Positions 6,479-13,134 of a DNA stretch of 36,673 nt are shown piece after piece (the stretch's first letter is position 1; each line of letters starts with the position of its first letter). The stretch is from a virus. A model generated the notes under the pieces. It was not told the origin of the DNA, searched no databases, and was given only the letters and a program-made list of their open reading frames with translations. The stretch spans positions 1-36,673 of IMG/VR virus record IMGVR_UViG_3300021376_000163; one strand, written 5' to 3'. The position numbers and the translations under genes were made by a program.

Positions 6479-6612
6479 TTATGCCCCTCCTTTACAAAAC
6501 GAACACCACGATAGGTCTCGTTGTACTGTTGGGGTTCTTGCTGTTGCTGTTGTTGTGCCTGCTTACGAACTTCTGTGTCGTATGCTTGACCGCGATAAAC
6601 TACTTTCGACAT
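6475..6612 (-). CDS. DUF4278-like small protein with poly-Gln stretch, 45 residues
   Basis: The ATG at 6612 follows AGGAG by eight bases. The protein reads MSKVVYRGQAYDTEVRKQAQ, then a run of Gln (residues 18-25), then EPQQYNETYRGVRFVKEGHK. A YRGxxY-type motif near the N-terminus and a second YRGV motif near the C-terminus match the form of DUF4278, a small family common in cyanobacteria. It heads a run of four coupled genes ending in the terminator at 6124-6150. Function unknown; the cyanobacterial flavour suggests host origin. Confidence 0.7.
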   Translation of the reverse strand: MSKVVYRGQAYDTEVRKQAQQQQQQEPQQYNETYRGVRFVKEGHK

Positions 6613-6645
6613 TGGTTTTCTCCTAAAGAAATGAGATGGTTAGTC

Positions 6646-6838
6646 CCGTTCCTTCAGTCGGCTTTTGCGTCTATGAAACAACTTTTCTTTGTTAACTGTT
6701 TGATTTCATATACAAGATCATTTTTTTGATAATCTGTAACAAAATTACTAGCATTAACTCTGCTAATAAGAAGTTGTGCTTGTAAACAGGTTAAGAATAG
6801 TTGTTCCATAGATGAACGATTCCGTTCCGAGTCGGCTT
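6646..6838 (-). repeat. imperfect direct repeat flanking a small gene
   Basis: On the minus strand, AAGCCGACT followed closely by GGAACGG occurs at 6664-6646 and again at 6838-6822, with spacers of three bases and one base. The first copy overlaps the stop of the gene at 6654-6809; the second lies just upstream of that gene. The copies may be a protein or RNA signal, or a scar of gene insertion. Confidence 0.4.
6654..6809 (-). CDS. small conserved hypothetical protein, 51 residues
   Basis: The ATG at 6809 opens MEQLFLTCLQAQLLISRVNA, followed by SNFVTDYQKNDLVYEIKQLT and a Cys-containing tail KKSCFIDAKAD. An in-frame stop lies shortly upstream, so this start is the only ATG option, and GGAACGGA upstream may act as a weak ribosome site. 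The helical N-terminal 'LTCLQAQLLI' pattern is one I recall from cyanophages. No function known. It is bracketed by the two copies of the GCCGACT..GGAACGG repeat. Confidence 0.65.
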   Translation of the reverse strand: MEQLFLTCLQAQLLISRVNASNFVTDYQKNDLVYEIKQLTKKSCFIDAKAD

Positions 6839-6858
6839 ACTTGCGTCCTATTCAGTTT

Positions 6859-7059
6859 TTAGCACCTTTGAATCACATCCTTTCGGAGTTCTAATAGCAA
6901 TCGGTCTTCTACTCTTTGGTGGACTACATCGTCGTTTTTAACGATGTCCATTAGTTCCCACGCGGCGTCACAACTTATGGTCACAGGATATGATTTGAGT
7001 TGTGGCGTTGAAACAGAAAGAAGTGGAACCCATGCTAAAAGCAAAAGTGCTTTAGTCAT
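6859..7059 (-). CDS. small exported or membrane-anchored protein, 66 residues
   Basis: The protein starts MTKALLLLAWVPLLSVSTPQ: a Lys followed by a hydrophobic run ending in small residues, as in a signal peptide. The rest (SCDAAWELMDIVKNDDVVHQ, then RVEDRLLLELRKDVIQRC) is helical, with one Cys near the start and one at the very end that could pair in the periplasm. I recall the SCDAAWELMDIV block from cyanophage proteins of unknown function. Two host-type promoters lie just upstream, so early expression is plausible. Confidence 0.75.
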   Translation of the reverse strand: MTKALLLLAWVPLLSVSTPQLKSYPVTISCDAAWELMDIVKNDDVVHQRVEDRLLLELRKDVIQRC

Positions 7060-7079
7060 AGGATGAACGTTAGGAGGTT

Positions 7080-7109
7080 ATTATACTCCTATTCCCTCTA
7101 TATAGGCAA
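7080..7109 (-). promoter_or_regulatory. sigma70-type promoter
   Basis: TTGCCT (7109-7104) and a perfect TATAAT (7085-7080) lie 18 bases apart on the minus strand, about 20 bases before the ATG at 7059. It would drive the signal-peptide gene and the small genes below it. Confidence 0.6.
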
Positions 7110-7153
7110 CCTTTGTGTGAAAACTGTAACAATAAATACGAAACTGTATCTTT

Positions 7154-7183
7154 ATTATACTAAAAAGCGTGAAGATTTGTGAA
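7154..7183 (-). promoter_or_regulatory. second sigma70-type promoter, overlapping a terminator
   Basis: TTCACA (7183-7178) and TATAAT (7159-7154) lie 18 bases apart on the minus strand. The -35 box is inside the hairpin loop of the terminator at 7162-7194, so ending one transcript and starting the next use the same bases. Confidence 0.5.
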
Positions 7184-7194
7184 AACCCTCACGC
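7162..7194 (-). terminator. probable rho-independent terminator
   Basis: Minus strand: stem GCGTGA / TCACGC (7194-7189 with 7172-7167), a 16-base loop and five T residues. It lies 40 bases after the stop of the gene at 7235-7594. Confidence 0.55.
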
Positions 7195-7234
7195 GAGAAA
7201 AATTTGCCGGGAAAATTTCCACCGATATGGGGAA

Positions 7235-7594
7235 TCACTTTCGCTTTTTCTTTTCGGGTGACTTATATCCCCAGAGTTTGGGACTGATTCTACCGTGTCC
7301 AAACTCTATTGACTTAACACCTTCACGGAATTTGTCCCAATACATATCGAAGATATCAACTTGTTTATTTGCTCTCGTTAGATCGTAACAAATCTGCCCA
7401 TCAACCTCATACTTTACAATCCGTGCATCATTGGGTGCTTCTTTAGTACACACCTGCTCCCAAGTTCCATTCTCGACGAGAATTTCACATCCATATTTCT
7501 GTTTGGAATTTTCCTTTTCGGCAGGTGTCCAGTTGTACATAAGATCTTCCTTTGTAGATATCTCCTCGGACATCTTTGCTGTATTTCTTGACAT
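7235..7594 (-). CDS. conserved cyanophage hypothetical protein, 119 residues
   Basis: The ATG at 7594 has GGAG nine bases upstream. The protein has an acidic N-terminus with MYNWTPAEKEN, then YGCEILVENGTWEQVCTKEA, a Tyr/Asp-rich core (ICYDLTRANKQVDIFDMYWD), and a basic end (SPKLWGYKSPEKKKRK). The 'YDLTRxxKQVDIFDMYWDKF' segment is one I recognise as conserved in T4-like cyanophages, but I know no role for it. It follows the DUF6433 gene after 27 bases and is probably co-transcribed with it. Confidence 0.75.
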   Translation of the reverse strand: MSRNTAKMSEEISTKEDLMYNWTPAEKENSKQKYGCEILVENGTWEQVCTKEAPNDARIVKYEVDGQICYDLTRANKQVDIFDMYWDKFREGVKSIEFGHGRISPKLWGYKSPEKKKRK

Positions 7595-7621
7595 TACAAA
7601 TACTCCAATTGGTATTATATA

Positions 7622-8248
7622 TTACGAGCGCCCTCCCCATTTGATCTCTGGGTAAGCTTCCGCAACAATTTCTTTTGTAATCTTATACTTATCTCCAAGT
7701 CTTTTATCTTTGGTTAAGATAAGAATCTCTGCCTCAAGTGGATGAAGTCCTTGAAGAATATTAATAAACATAGTCTCTCTACGAAGAGAACTCAACCCAT
7801 CGTTACCACCTTTAACAAAGTTATAAAAACGTTGGAACTCTTTACGAATAGAAGACTTGCCTTGATCCTGTGATCCAAGAGAGTTAGATCCCAACTCATT
7901 CATCTTAGAAACAGCATCATTCACTTTCTCAGACAGAGTTCCACTGAAAGAATTCTGTTCGTCTGTTCCAGCATATGGAACATCACCAGGTGGCAGCAGA
8001 CTAACTACGCTCTCATCAAAGTTCCAAATAAGAACAACCTTAGTGGCAGAATCATTAAACTTACGCAATGCCTCAACCTTTCGTGCAGTAGTCTTTTCGT
8101 TAGAAACAATATTCAAGATCTCGTATACAAAAGGATTGTTGGGGAGATCTGGAATAGGTTTCTCTACTGCCTTTGGTTTTGCTGAAGTCTTAGGAGCAGC
8201 CTTTGCTTTACTCGTCGTTGTCTTCGTCGTCGTTGATTTCGTTGTCAT
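7622..8248 (-). CDS. DUF6433 family protein
   Basis: I choose the ATG at 8248 (208 residues); the frame extends to a TTG at 8260, which looks less likely. The first 35 residues are Thr/Lys/Ala-rich and probably disordered (MTTKSTTTKTTTSKAKAAPK). The globular part has NPFVYEILNIVSNEKTTARK, VEALRKFNDSATKVVLIWNF, DESVVSLLPPGDVPY, and a C-terminal HPLEAEILILTKDKRLGDKY. This matches my recollection of the DUF6433 family conserved in T4-like cyanophages; function unknown to me. Its 5' end overlaps the preceding membrane-protein gene by about 40 bases. Confidence 0.8.
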   Translation of the reverse strand: MTTKSTTTKTTTSKAKAAPKTSAKPKAVEKPIPDLPNNPFVYEILNIVSNEKTTARKVEALRKFNDSATKVVLIWNFDESVVSLLPPGDVPYAGTDEQNSFSGTLSEKVNDAVSKMNELGSNSLGSQDQGKSSIRKEFQRFYNFVKGGNDGLSSLRRETMFINILQGLHPLEAEILILTKDKRLGDKYKITKEIVAEAYPEIKWGGRS

Positions 8249-8441
8249 AATAGTTTTCAAAATTAAATGCGATTACTTCGTCAGGTATAAGATTACCTTG
8301 CTCATCGAACATCTCAGGATGAGGTCTTGGAATTTCCCGATAGTTCATCATATATTCTCTTGCTACCCAACCCACCATTACTCCCACTATAAGAAACAAA
8401 ACGGTTAGAAAGGAACCGAAAACTAAACTAACTGCGAGCAT
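8208..8441 (-). CDS. small single-pass membrane protein, 77 residues
   Basis: The ATG at 8441 has GAGGT seven bases upstream. An N-terminal hydrophobic segment (LVFGSFLTVLFLIVGVMVGW, residues 6-25) is followed by a polar tail REYMMNYREIPRPHPEMFDE and an acidic end. A transmembrane anchor with a cytoplasmic tail is the likely topology. The block 'VGWVAREYMMNY...HPEMFDEQGNLIPDE' recalls a conserved cyanophage protein of unknown function. It overlaps the DUF6433 gene by about 40 bases and the upstream ORF by 14 bases. Confidence 0.75.
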   Translation of the reverse strand: MLAVSLVFGSFLTVLFLIVGVMVGWVAREYMMNYREIPRPHPEMFDEQGNLIPDEVIAFNFENYYDNEINDDEDNDE

Positions 8442-8679
8442 TTCTTTTACCTCGGGAAACTACTTTTCTTTTCCTGGACTTAAAGGAAAATTCAAAATAG
8501 ATGGTTACTTCCCGATTGAGAAAGCAAACCATCTTCTCAAAGATGATGTGGAACGGTTGAGTCTGCTTTCTTTTGCCTCCATGAAGAATAAGTTCAACTC
8601 CGCGATTAATGCGGATCTTATTTTTATTTATGTTATTATCAGACGAGTCGTTGTTCTTTGAGGAATTGGATTGTGTCAA
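8428..8679 (-). CDS. small basic protein, start uncertain
   Basis: The open frame begins at a TTG (8679) preceded by AGGAGG, but that region is also the end of the glutaredoxin gene, where the AGGAGG codes for the conserved GGSVDT block, so the ribosome site may be a coincidence. The conserved-looking part is KIRINRGVELILHGGKRK, QPFHIIFEKMVCFLNREVTI, and the basic C-terminus KSRKRKVVSRGKRNARS. A late promoter octamer lies inside the frame at 8625-8632, so a start further in, possibly non-ATG, would make sense. It could be a nucleic-acid-binding protein given the basic tail, but this is only a guess. Confidence 0.5.
   Translation of the reverse strand: MTQSNSSKNNDSSDNNINKNKIRINRGVELILHGGKRKQTQPFHIIFEKMVCFLNREVTIYFEFSFKSRKRKVVSRGKRNARS
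8625..8632 (-). promoter_or_regulatory. late promoter octamer CATAAATA
   Basis: A perfect NATAAATA on the minus strand just after the glutaredoxin stop. It is placed to drive the small basic protein, the membrane protein and DUF6433 genes at late times. Confidence 0.5.
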
Positions 8680-8875
8680 CTGACCCTCCTAATTTTTTAT
8701 CATCACAAATTACCTGAGGAAAAGTTGATCCTTCTCCAAACTCGGCATAGAACTCATCTTTGGTAAAGTCCGTACCAAGAGTATACACTACAAAGTTACT
8801 GCCTGTCAACTCTAATACTTGTTTGACTTTACTGCAATAAGGACAATCATCCTTGGAATAAACTGCGAAATTCAT
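8639..8875 (-). CDS. glutaredoxin
   Basis: The 78-residue protein has the classical dithiol active site CPYC (residues 11-14), the cis-proline loop STFPQVICDD, and the glutathione-binding motif GGSVDTIQFL. The length and beta-alpha pattern fit a minimal glutaredoxin. T4-like phages use such proteins to reduce ribonucleotide reductase and other thiols. Here it lies directly after the oxygenase cluster, so it could also maintain reducing conditions for Fe(II) enzymes; this second idea is speculative. Confidence 0.93.
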   Translation of the reverse strand: MNFAVYSKDDCPYCSKVKQVLELTGSNFVVYTLGTDFTKDEFYAEFGEGSTFPQVICDDKKLGGSVDTIQFLKEQRLV

Positions 8876-8896
8876 AATTGGTTATAAAATTATATA

Positions 8897-9430
8897 CTAT
8901 TTAACATCCATATCCCAGGAAGTAATCATACGAAGTTTGTTTGTTTTCATGGCATCGGCATAATGTATCGTTGAACTTGGCCAAGTATACATTACACCTT
9001 CTTTGGGATTTGGAATAGAAGCAAGTTGAGTTGTATCATTTACTGGATCATTCCATGGTCCAATAAACTTAGTCGGTTCATGGACTTTATCATTATATTC
9101 AAGGTAAAGTAATCCAGTATATCCAATCGAACGATGGTTATGTGGGCAATGATTTTCGTTCCTTTTTGTATATTTTAAGGTCCAGATATCAGTCACTCTT
9201 AGGTGCTTTAGTTCTGCTTCTGTCTTAAACTGTTCTAGTTCCTCTGCAAAAATATTTTCAAAATCAAGGGCATATCTATTCTTTTTAGAATGGCGATCTG
9301 TTTGAAAAGTATTTGCTCCGTAATAATCAAATTTGTTTTGATTTATCCTAGACAATAGTGCTTTCTTTTTACGATCCCATTCATTGACTTCATAAGAAAA
9401 AAGAGGAACATAAAATAGAATATTAATCAT
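8897..9430 (-). CDS. 2OG-Fe(II) oxygenase-like protein, group 1, member 7 of the run
   Basis: The 177-residue protein ends with a double-stranded beta-helix signature: HCPHNHRSIGYTGLLYLEY (candidate first ligands in HNH), then EGVMYTWPSSTIHYADAM with the distal His, and LRMITSWD with the Arg that would hold 2-oxoglutarate. This resembles the 2OG-FeII_Oxy_5 (TIGR02466-like) pattern 'HxHxxSxxSGxxYL ... FPSxxxH ... R', with the second ligand less clear. It overlaps the next gene upstream as ATGA. Substrate unknown; a virion protein is inferred from context. It is the last gene in the run before glutaredoxin. Confidence 0.7.
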   Translation of the reverse strand: MINILFYVPLFSYEVNEWDRKKKALLSRINQNKFDYYGANTFQTDRHSKKNRYALDFENIFAEELEQFKTEAELKHLRVTDIWTLKYTKRNENHCPHNHRSIGYTGLLYLEYNDKVHEPTKFIGPWNDPVNDTTQLASIPNPKEGVMYTWPSSTIHYADAMKTNKLRMITSWDMDVK

Positions 9431-10137
9431 CTGTCATTAGCATGATGAACAAATGGTCCTTGTGCGTTTACATAATGAAGGAAGATTTGGTGATGGTAGG
9501 TGTCATCTTCTTTCTTACGGAATGTGCGCCACAGGTTTTCCAATTTACTATACTTGGATTCTAGTGGATCACGCCAGTGCTCACGCTCACATCCTTTATA
9601 GACAGCAGCATCACCATTCTTCATAAGAACATAAGACTCGCTACCATCAGGACGCTCAAACCAAATTGGCCAAGGATTGGAAGAGTTAGTGCTAATTTGA
9701 AGAGTCACACTGACTTCACACGCAGGGCGATCACTATGACGCTTCAGTTGCTGACCGACATAATAGAAACGGTCATAGAAGTAGGTAGGAAGCAAGTCAA
9801 TACCAAGACGCTTCTCTACTTCCTTACGAACAAGATAGTGAAGTTCCTTATACATTGGAACATTATATCGTGCCAGTGATCCATTTACCTGCTTCTCATC
9901 TGGGACATAAGTAAACTTATCCTTACGGATATAATTCATTTGTCCAGTAATACGATTACCATTCTCGTCCAGTGGAGGAGCACAGTAAAGATTTTCTGGG
10001 TCGGCAATGAGTCCAGGCATGAAAAGATATCCATTCTTCTCAAAGGACTCATTCTTCGTCATGTTAGTGGTGGTTTGGGTAGCACAACGCTGATACCCAT
10101 CTTCATAGACACCACCAGTTGATACAAACTCTCTCAT
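9427..10137 (-). CDS. 2OG-Fe(II) oxygenase, cyanophage type
   Basis: The start is the ATG at 10137 (MREFVSTGGVYEDGYQRC), with GGAGGT seven bases upstream; 236 residues. The iron-binding pattern is clear: QLKRHSDRPACEVSVTLQIS gives His-x-Asp (His134, Asp136), and KGCEREHWRDPL gives the distal His187. The SVTLQIS strand, the Trp-rich WPIWFERPDGS and the closing HHQIFLHYVNAQG fit a family common in T4-like cyanophages. The N-terminal FEKNGYLFMPGLIADPENLY is typical of oxygenase entry regions. Base composition is closer to the core genes than in the oxygenases at 17.9-19.7 kb, suggesting longer residence. Target unknown. Confidence 0.82.
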   Translation of the reverse strand: MREFVSTGGVYEDGYQRCATQTTTNMTKNESFEKNGYLFMPGLIADPENLYCAPPLDENGNRITGQMNYIRKDKFTYVPDEKQVNGSLARYNVPMYKELHYLVRKEVEKRLGIDLLPTYFYDRFYYVGQQLKRHSDRPACEVSVTLQISTNSSNPWPIWFERPDGSESYVLMKNGDAAVYKGCEREHWRDPLESKYSKLENLWRTFRKKEDDTYHHQIFLHYVNAQGPFVHHANDR

Positions 10138-10152
10138 AATACTTACCTCCAA

Positions 10153-10770
10153 CTATCGCCATCTCGGGCCAACCACCCAACCTACAAGACTCTTACGCAA
10201 ACCAGATTTCACCTTACGAACTCGGTGTGGAGTGCGAGAATCAAATAGCATTAGAGTTCCGCGTTGCTTTGGAGCAAAATAAGATTTACCACTATTATCA
10301 AGGAACTGAACTTCTCCACCAGTATAATCATTAGGATCGGACAGTTGAAGAGCAAAAGAAAGTTTTCTTATATACTCACCATTCAAAGTGATTTGATCTT
10401 GAGCTATATTTGTTCCAGATCCAACAACTAATTGTGGTTTATAAAAGGTGTCAAGATCACCGTCTTTGTGCCAATTATAAAACTGCCCTTCACCATATTG
10501 TGTGTACTGAACACTACCACCATCAATATCAGTCAGATCGTAGCAGAAGTTCTCACGGTTTACCTTATCAATATAATACCACAACCAACCACCGATCCAG
10601 TGCGAAGTAGGAATCCAAGCATTCTTACTATTGCGGATAACCTTATCCACTTGCGCTCCCATGATCTGGGAGTCTGCCGCAATAGAGTCGAATGTTTGAA
10701 GGTCTTTCTCTACGATTTCCACAATTTCAGTTGGCAAATTAGTCATGTGCCAACAAGTTAAAAAAGCCAT
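10153..10770 (-). CDS. prolyl 4-hydroxylase-like 2OG-Fe(II) oxygenase (PKHD type)
   Basis: This is one of the clearest oxygenases in the window (205 residues). It has YGEGQFYNWHKDGDLD with His101 and Asp103, the strand RKLSFALQLSDPNDYTGGEV, and RGTLMLFDSRTPHRVRKVKS with His182, followed by Arg192 in GLRKSLVGWVVGP. This is the classical P4Hc/PKHD arrangement of HxD...H...R/K. Enzymes of this family hydroxylate prolines or similar residues in proteins; the actual substrate is unknown. A GAGGA lies upstream of the ATG. It sits 49 bases after the halogenase-like gene. Confidence 0.88.
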   Translation of the reverse strand: MAFLTCWHMTNLPTEIVEIVEKDLQTFDSIAADSQIMGAQVDKVIRNSKNAWIPTSHWIGGWLWYYIDKVNRENFCYDLTDIDGGSVQYTQYGEGQFYNWHKDGDLDTFYKPQLVVGSGTNIAQDQITLNGEYIRKLSFALQLSDPNDYTGGEVQFLDNSGKSYFAPKQRGTLMLFDSRTPHRVRKVKSGLRKSLVGWVVGPRWR

Positions 10771-10819
10771 AATTGAATAATATTCCTCAGTCTGATTATA
10801 TATGAAAGTATCAAAGATG

Positions 10820-11326
10820 TCAAATTCTCATGTCAATAAAAACTTCTCCCCTTACCAATATTTCATCAATTTCATCCTTGACTCTAAGGTGATCGATGAT
10901 ATCTTTTTCTCTAGCAACATTGACAAGAGATTTATTAACGTGATATACCCTATCAATAATTGATTCTACATTTTCATTTGGATTCCAATGCTTATAAACC
11001 ATTTCACATCTTTGTTTGAAATAATTTACTGTCTTTTTTGTGTCCAGAACGTATGTTTCATCAGATACTTCTAGAAAATCATTTAGGGAAACAACGTTAC
11101 TTATTTCTTTATATTTGTTTTCGCACCATCTGCATCCAAGAAAAAAATCGTCCTCTGATACACCAAAAAATCTTAATCTATCAATAAATGTTTTATTAAT
11201 TTCAAAGTACGTATCAATTTCCTGATCAGAATATACAACAAATGTGCATATATTAGGAGAGATGTATTTAATTTGATAGGCAATCATCCAACAGAGTGCT
11301 GGATTTCCAAAAATAACATACTTCAT
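10820..11326 (-). CDS. tryptophan halogenase-like N-terminal fragment (degenerate or truncated)
   Basis: I choose the ATG at 11326 (MKYVIFGNPALCWMIAYQIK; 168 residues). The order of features resembles the beginning of flavin-dependent tryptophan halogenases: an initial strand and turn where those enzymes have GGGTAGW(M), here FGNPALCWM; then TFVVYSDQEID for the ESxxIxxxGVGE region; then FIDRLRFFGVSEDDFFLGCR, like the 'FLxxLGIxExDF' helix; and YVLDTKKTVNYFKQRCE. The flavin-binding glycines are gone and known halogenases are about 500 residues, so this is either an inactive remnant or a new small derived protein. The reading frame is intact. A completely different function is possible. Confidence 0.45.
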   Translation of the reverse strand: MKYVIFGNPALCWMIAYQIKYISPNICTFVVYSDQEIDTYFEINKTFIDRLRFFGVSEDDFFLGCRWCENKYKEISNVVSLNDFLEVSDETYVLDTKKTVNYFKQRCEMVYKHWNPNENVESIIDRVYHVNKSLVNVAREKDIIDHLRVKDEIDEILVRGEVFIDMRI

Positions 11327-11337
11327 AATAGAATAAT

Positions 11338-11910
11338 TTAATCGTTTGGTCTGTAAATGAACCATCCAGTTGCTACATATTTAGTTTTTGTTTTTGATAT
11401 CTGCCCGTAATGATTCCACATCCAATACGCAGGCCAAATAATTAAATTTCCTCTTTTTGCTCTTAAAGTTCTTCCTACTGTTGGAAATATAGTTCCACCA
11501 TCTTTAACATCATTTAGGTAAAACATCCATACTAAAATTCTATTAGAACTTTGTATAGAAGACGATTCGCAGTGTTTGTAGAAATAACCCTCACCCGGTT
11601 CATATTTTTGAAGATTCCAAGTAAAATCTATCACATATTCCTGAACACAATCCAATCCATTCCTATAGTATTTTTTGTCATATAATCTGGCATAATGATC
11701 GAGTTTTGGTTTGATGATAGATGATGCCCAGTCTGTTGGATCATAATAATCGAACCCACAATCTATAGACTTTTTTTTACCATTAGATATTCCACCACCT
11801 GTCCTACCAGGCATTTTTGGCAGTTTATTATTTCTCTCAAAATAATATATTAAATTTTCTGTCTCTTCCTTTGAAAGGGCATTTGGATATATTTCAATAA
11901 AATCTTTCAT
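11338..11910 (-). CDS. 2OG-Fe(II) oxygenase, P4H-like, HxE type
   Basis: The 190-residue protein has NLQKYEPGEGYFYKHCESSS with His113 and Glu115 as the HxE pair, RILVWMFYLNDVKDGGTIFP as the central strands, and GNLIIWPAYWMWNHYGQI with distal His167, followed by Lys177 in KTKYVATGWF. This is the P4H-like beta-helix order with Glu in place of Asp and Lys in place of Arg at the 2OG site. It is clearly related to the enzyme at 17922-18488, which has the same KYEPG, HxE, WMxYLND, GGT and TKYxxTGW blocks. It overlaps the next gene upstream by 17 bases. Substrate unknown; fibre proteins are suspected. Confidence 0.85.
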   Translation of the reverse strand: MKDFIEIYPNALSKEETENLIYYFERNNKLPKMPGRTGGGISNGKKKSIDCGFDYYDPTDWASSIIKPKLDHYARLYDKKYYRNGLDCVQEYVIDFTWNLQKYEPGEGYFYKHCESSSIQSSNRILVWMFYLNDVKDGGTIFPTVGRTLRAKRGNLIIWPAYWMWNHYGQISKTKTKYVATGWFIYRPND

Positions 11911-12529
11911 GCTTAAAATTTAAGTATCCAGAACTAACATTATATTCACCAGTCAGAACATAATTAAAGGCGATACAATATCTCTCTTCATCTGATTCAG
12001 ATGTTTCCACTTCATGCAAAAGATGTGAGGGAAACAAAAACAAGTCTCCTGGTTCAGGTTTTTTATACCAAGTTTTTGAATTTAAGATGTTATTATCCTT
12101 TACAAAGTTTTGAATATTTATTGTAGATGTACAATATGTAGGAATCATGGGTGGTATTGAAAATTCAACTCCTCCGCTCTTCTCGTCACACTGAAGATAC
12201 AAAATTCCACTGAACATAGAGTTCGAGTGCAAATGCTGCTGTGATTTATTGCCTTTAAGATGCTTACATGTCCAAGAACTAGTATGAGTTAGTTTTAAAA
12301 CTTCACTAACTTGAAGTTCAGTGTATATAAATTTTTTAAGTTCTTGTTCAACACATTCTCTTACTTCAAAAAAGTAAGAATTGTCAAAGATAAATTGATT
12401 TTTACTTATCCATGCCCAAGAACCCTCTTCATATTCTAATTTTTTTACATTAGCAATAGTCCTTGATAGATCTACACTCAGTTTTTCATAGTATAGAGGA
12501 ATGGAGAATAAAGGAAATACGACACTCAT
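11894..12529 (-). CDS. 2OG-Fe(II) oxygenase, 2OG-FeII_Oxy_5 (TIGR02466-like) type
   Basis: The 211-residue protein matches the 2OG-FeII_Oxy_5 layout: QQHLHSNSMFSGILYLQ (His99 and His101), then KPEPGDLFLFPSHLLHEVET (distal His172), then EERYCIAFNYV with Arg183. Between these is the SKTWYKKPEPG turn, which also occurs in the paralogue at 19107-19724 as SKTWSVHPEKN. The N-terminal FPLFSIPLYYEKL is typical of the family ('xxxFPTPVYxxxL'). It is joined to the gene upstream by ATGA. In this family the exact metal ligands are less well defined than in P4H. Confidence 0.85.
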   Translation of the reverse strand: MSVVFPLFSIPLYYEKLSVDLSRTIANVKKLEYEEGSWAWISKNQFIFDNSYFFEVRECVEQELKKFIYTELQVSEVLKLTHTSSWTCKHLKGNKSQQHLHSNSMFSGILYLQCDEKSGGVEFSIPPMIPTYCTSTINIQNFVKDNNILNSKTWYKKPEPGDLFLFPSHLLHEVETSESDEERYCIAFNYVLTGEYNVSSGYLNFKHERFY

Positions 12530-13128
12530 ACTTTGACAAAGTTAAAATTAATCACGCATCTCATCTCACCTGATGGTACACTATCATACCATTTTGTATT
12601 TGTCAATGAACTTCTTCTCTTTGGAATCTCTGCTCCATGAAGCATACTACCATCAAAAATAACACATCTTCCTTGCTTTGGTTTTACACTTTTGCCATTT
12701 TTGAATAGTGTCTTAGCATCATGATCGACAACATAATAAATCATTACAACATGTTCATCATTTTCATTGTCTTGGTGCCATGGTGTATGCCTAAACTCAA
12801 ACTTGCTTGCCTGGGGTGGTATCAGGTTTGCTTGAACTCTATCTAAAATATATCCTTCTTTGGGACCATATGCCATTAGAGGGATAATAAAATTATCTTT
12901 AATAAGATCAAAATAAGGCGATTTTATTTCACCCCTGTCAACAAATTTATGTCCAAACCAATGGATTTCTTTTGATGTAAGTGGGTTGTACTTTCTTATT
13001 TTTTCCCTTCCATCATTCTCATCAAATACTGTTCCATACTTATAGTACCAGGGAAAAGTATCTTTAAACAAAGAATTTATCACCTCTCTTTGACAGAGTG
13101 GTGGAATCATAGTATCACTGACATTCAT
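12526..13128 (-). CDS. 2OG-Fe(II) oxygenase, HxD type
   Basis: The 200-residue protein has RHTPWHQDNENDEHVVMIYY with His118 and Asp120, then QGRCVIFDGSMLHGAEIPKR with distal His164, and EMRCVINFNFV with Arg190, the expected 2OG clamp. The segment VQANLIPPQASKFEFRHTPW leads into the metal site as in phytanoyl- and prolyl-hydroxylase-like phage enzymes. It is the first gene of the group-1 run and starts six bases after the stop of the small companion gene at 13135, so it is likely read from the same late transcript as the fibre genes above it. Confidence 0.86.
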   Translation of the reverse strand: MNVSDTMIPPLCQREVINSLFKDTFPWYYKYGTVFDENDGREKIRKYNPLTSKEIHWFGHKFVDRGEIKSPYFDLIKDNFIIPLMAYGPKEGYILDRVQANLIPPQASKFEFRHTPWHQDNENDEHVVMIYYVVDHDAKTLFKNGKSVKPKQGRCVIFDGSMLHGAEIPKRRSSLTNTKWYDSVPSGEMRCVINFNFVKV

Positions 13129-13134
13129 ATTACT

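Noticed and set aside
6481-6729. Plus-strand frame with Leu-rich, membrane-like product
   Set aside because: It is antisense to the DUF4278-like gene and its Gln codons; all supported signals (ribosome sites, couplings, terminator) are on the minus strand.
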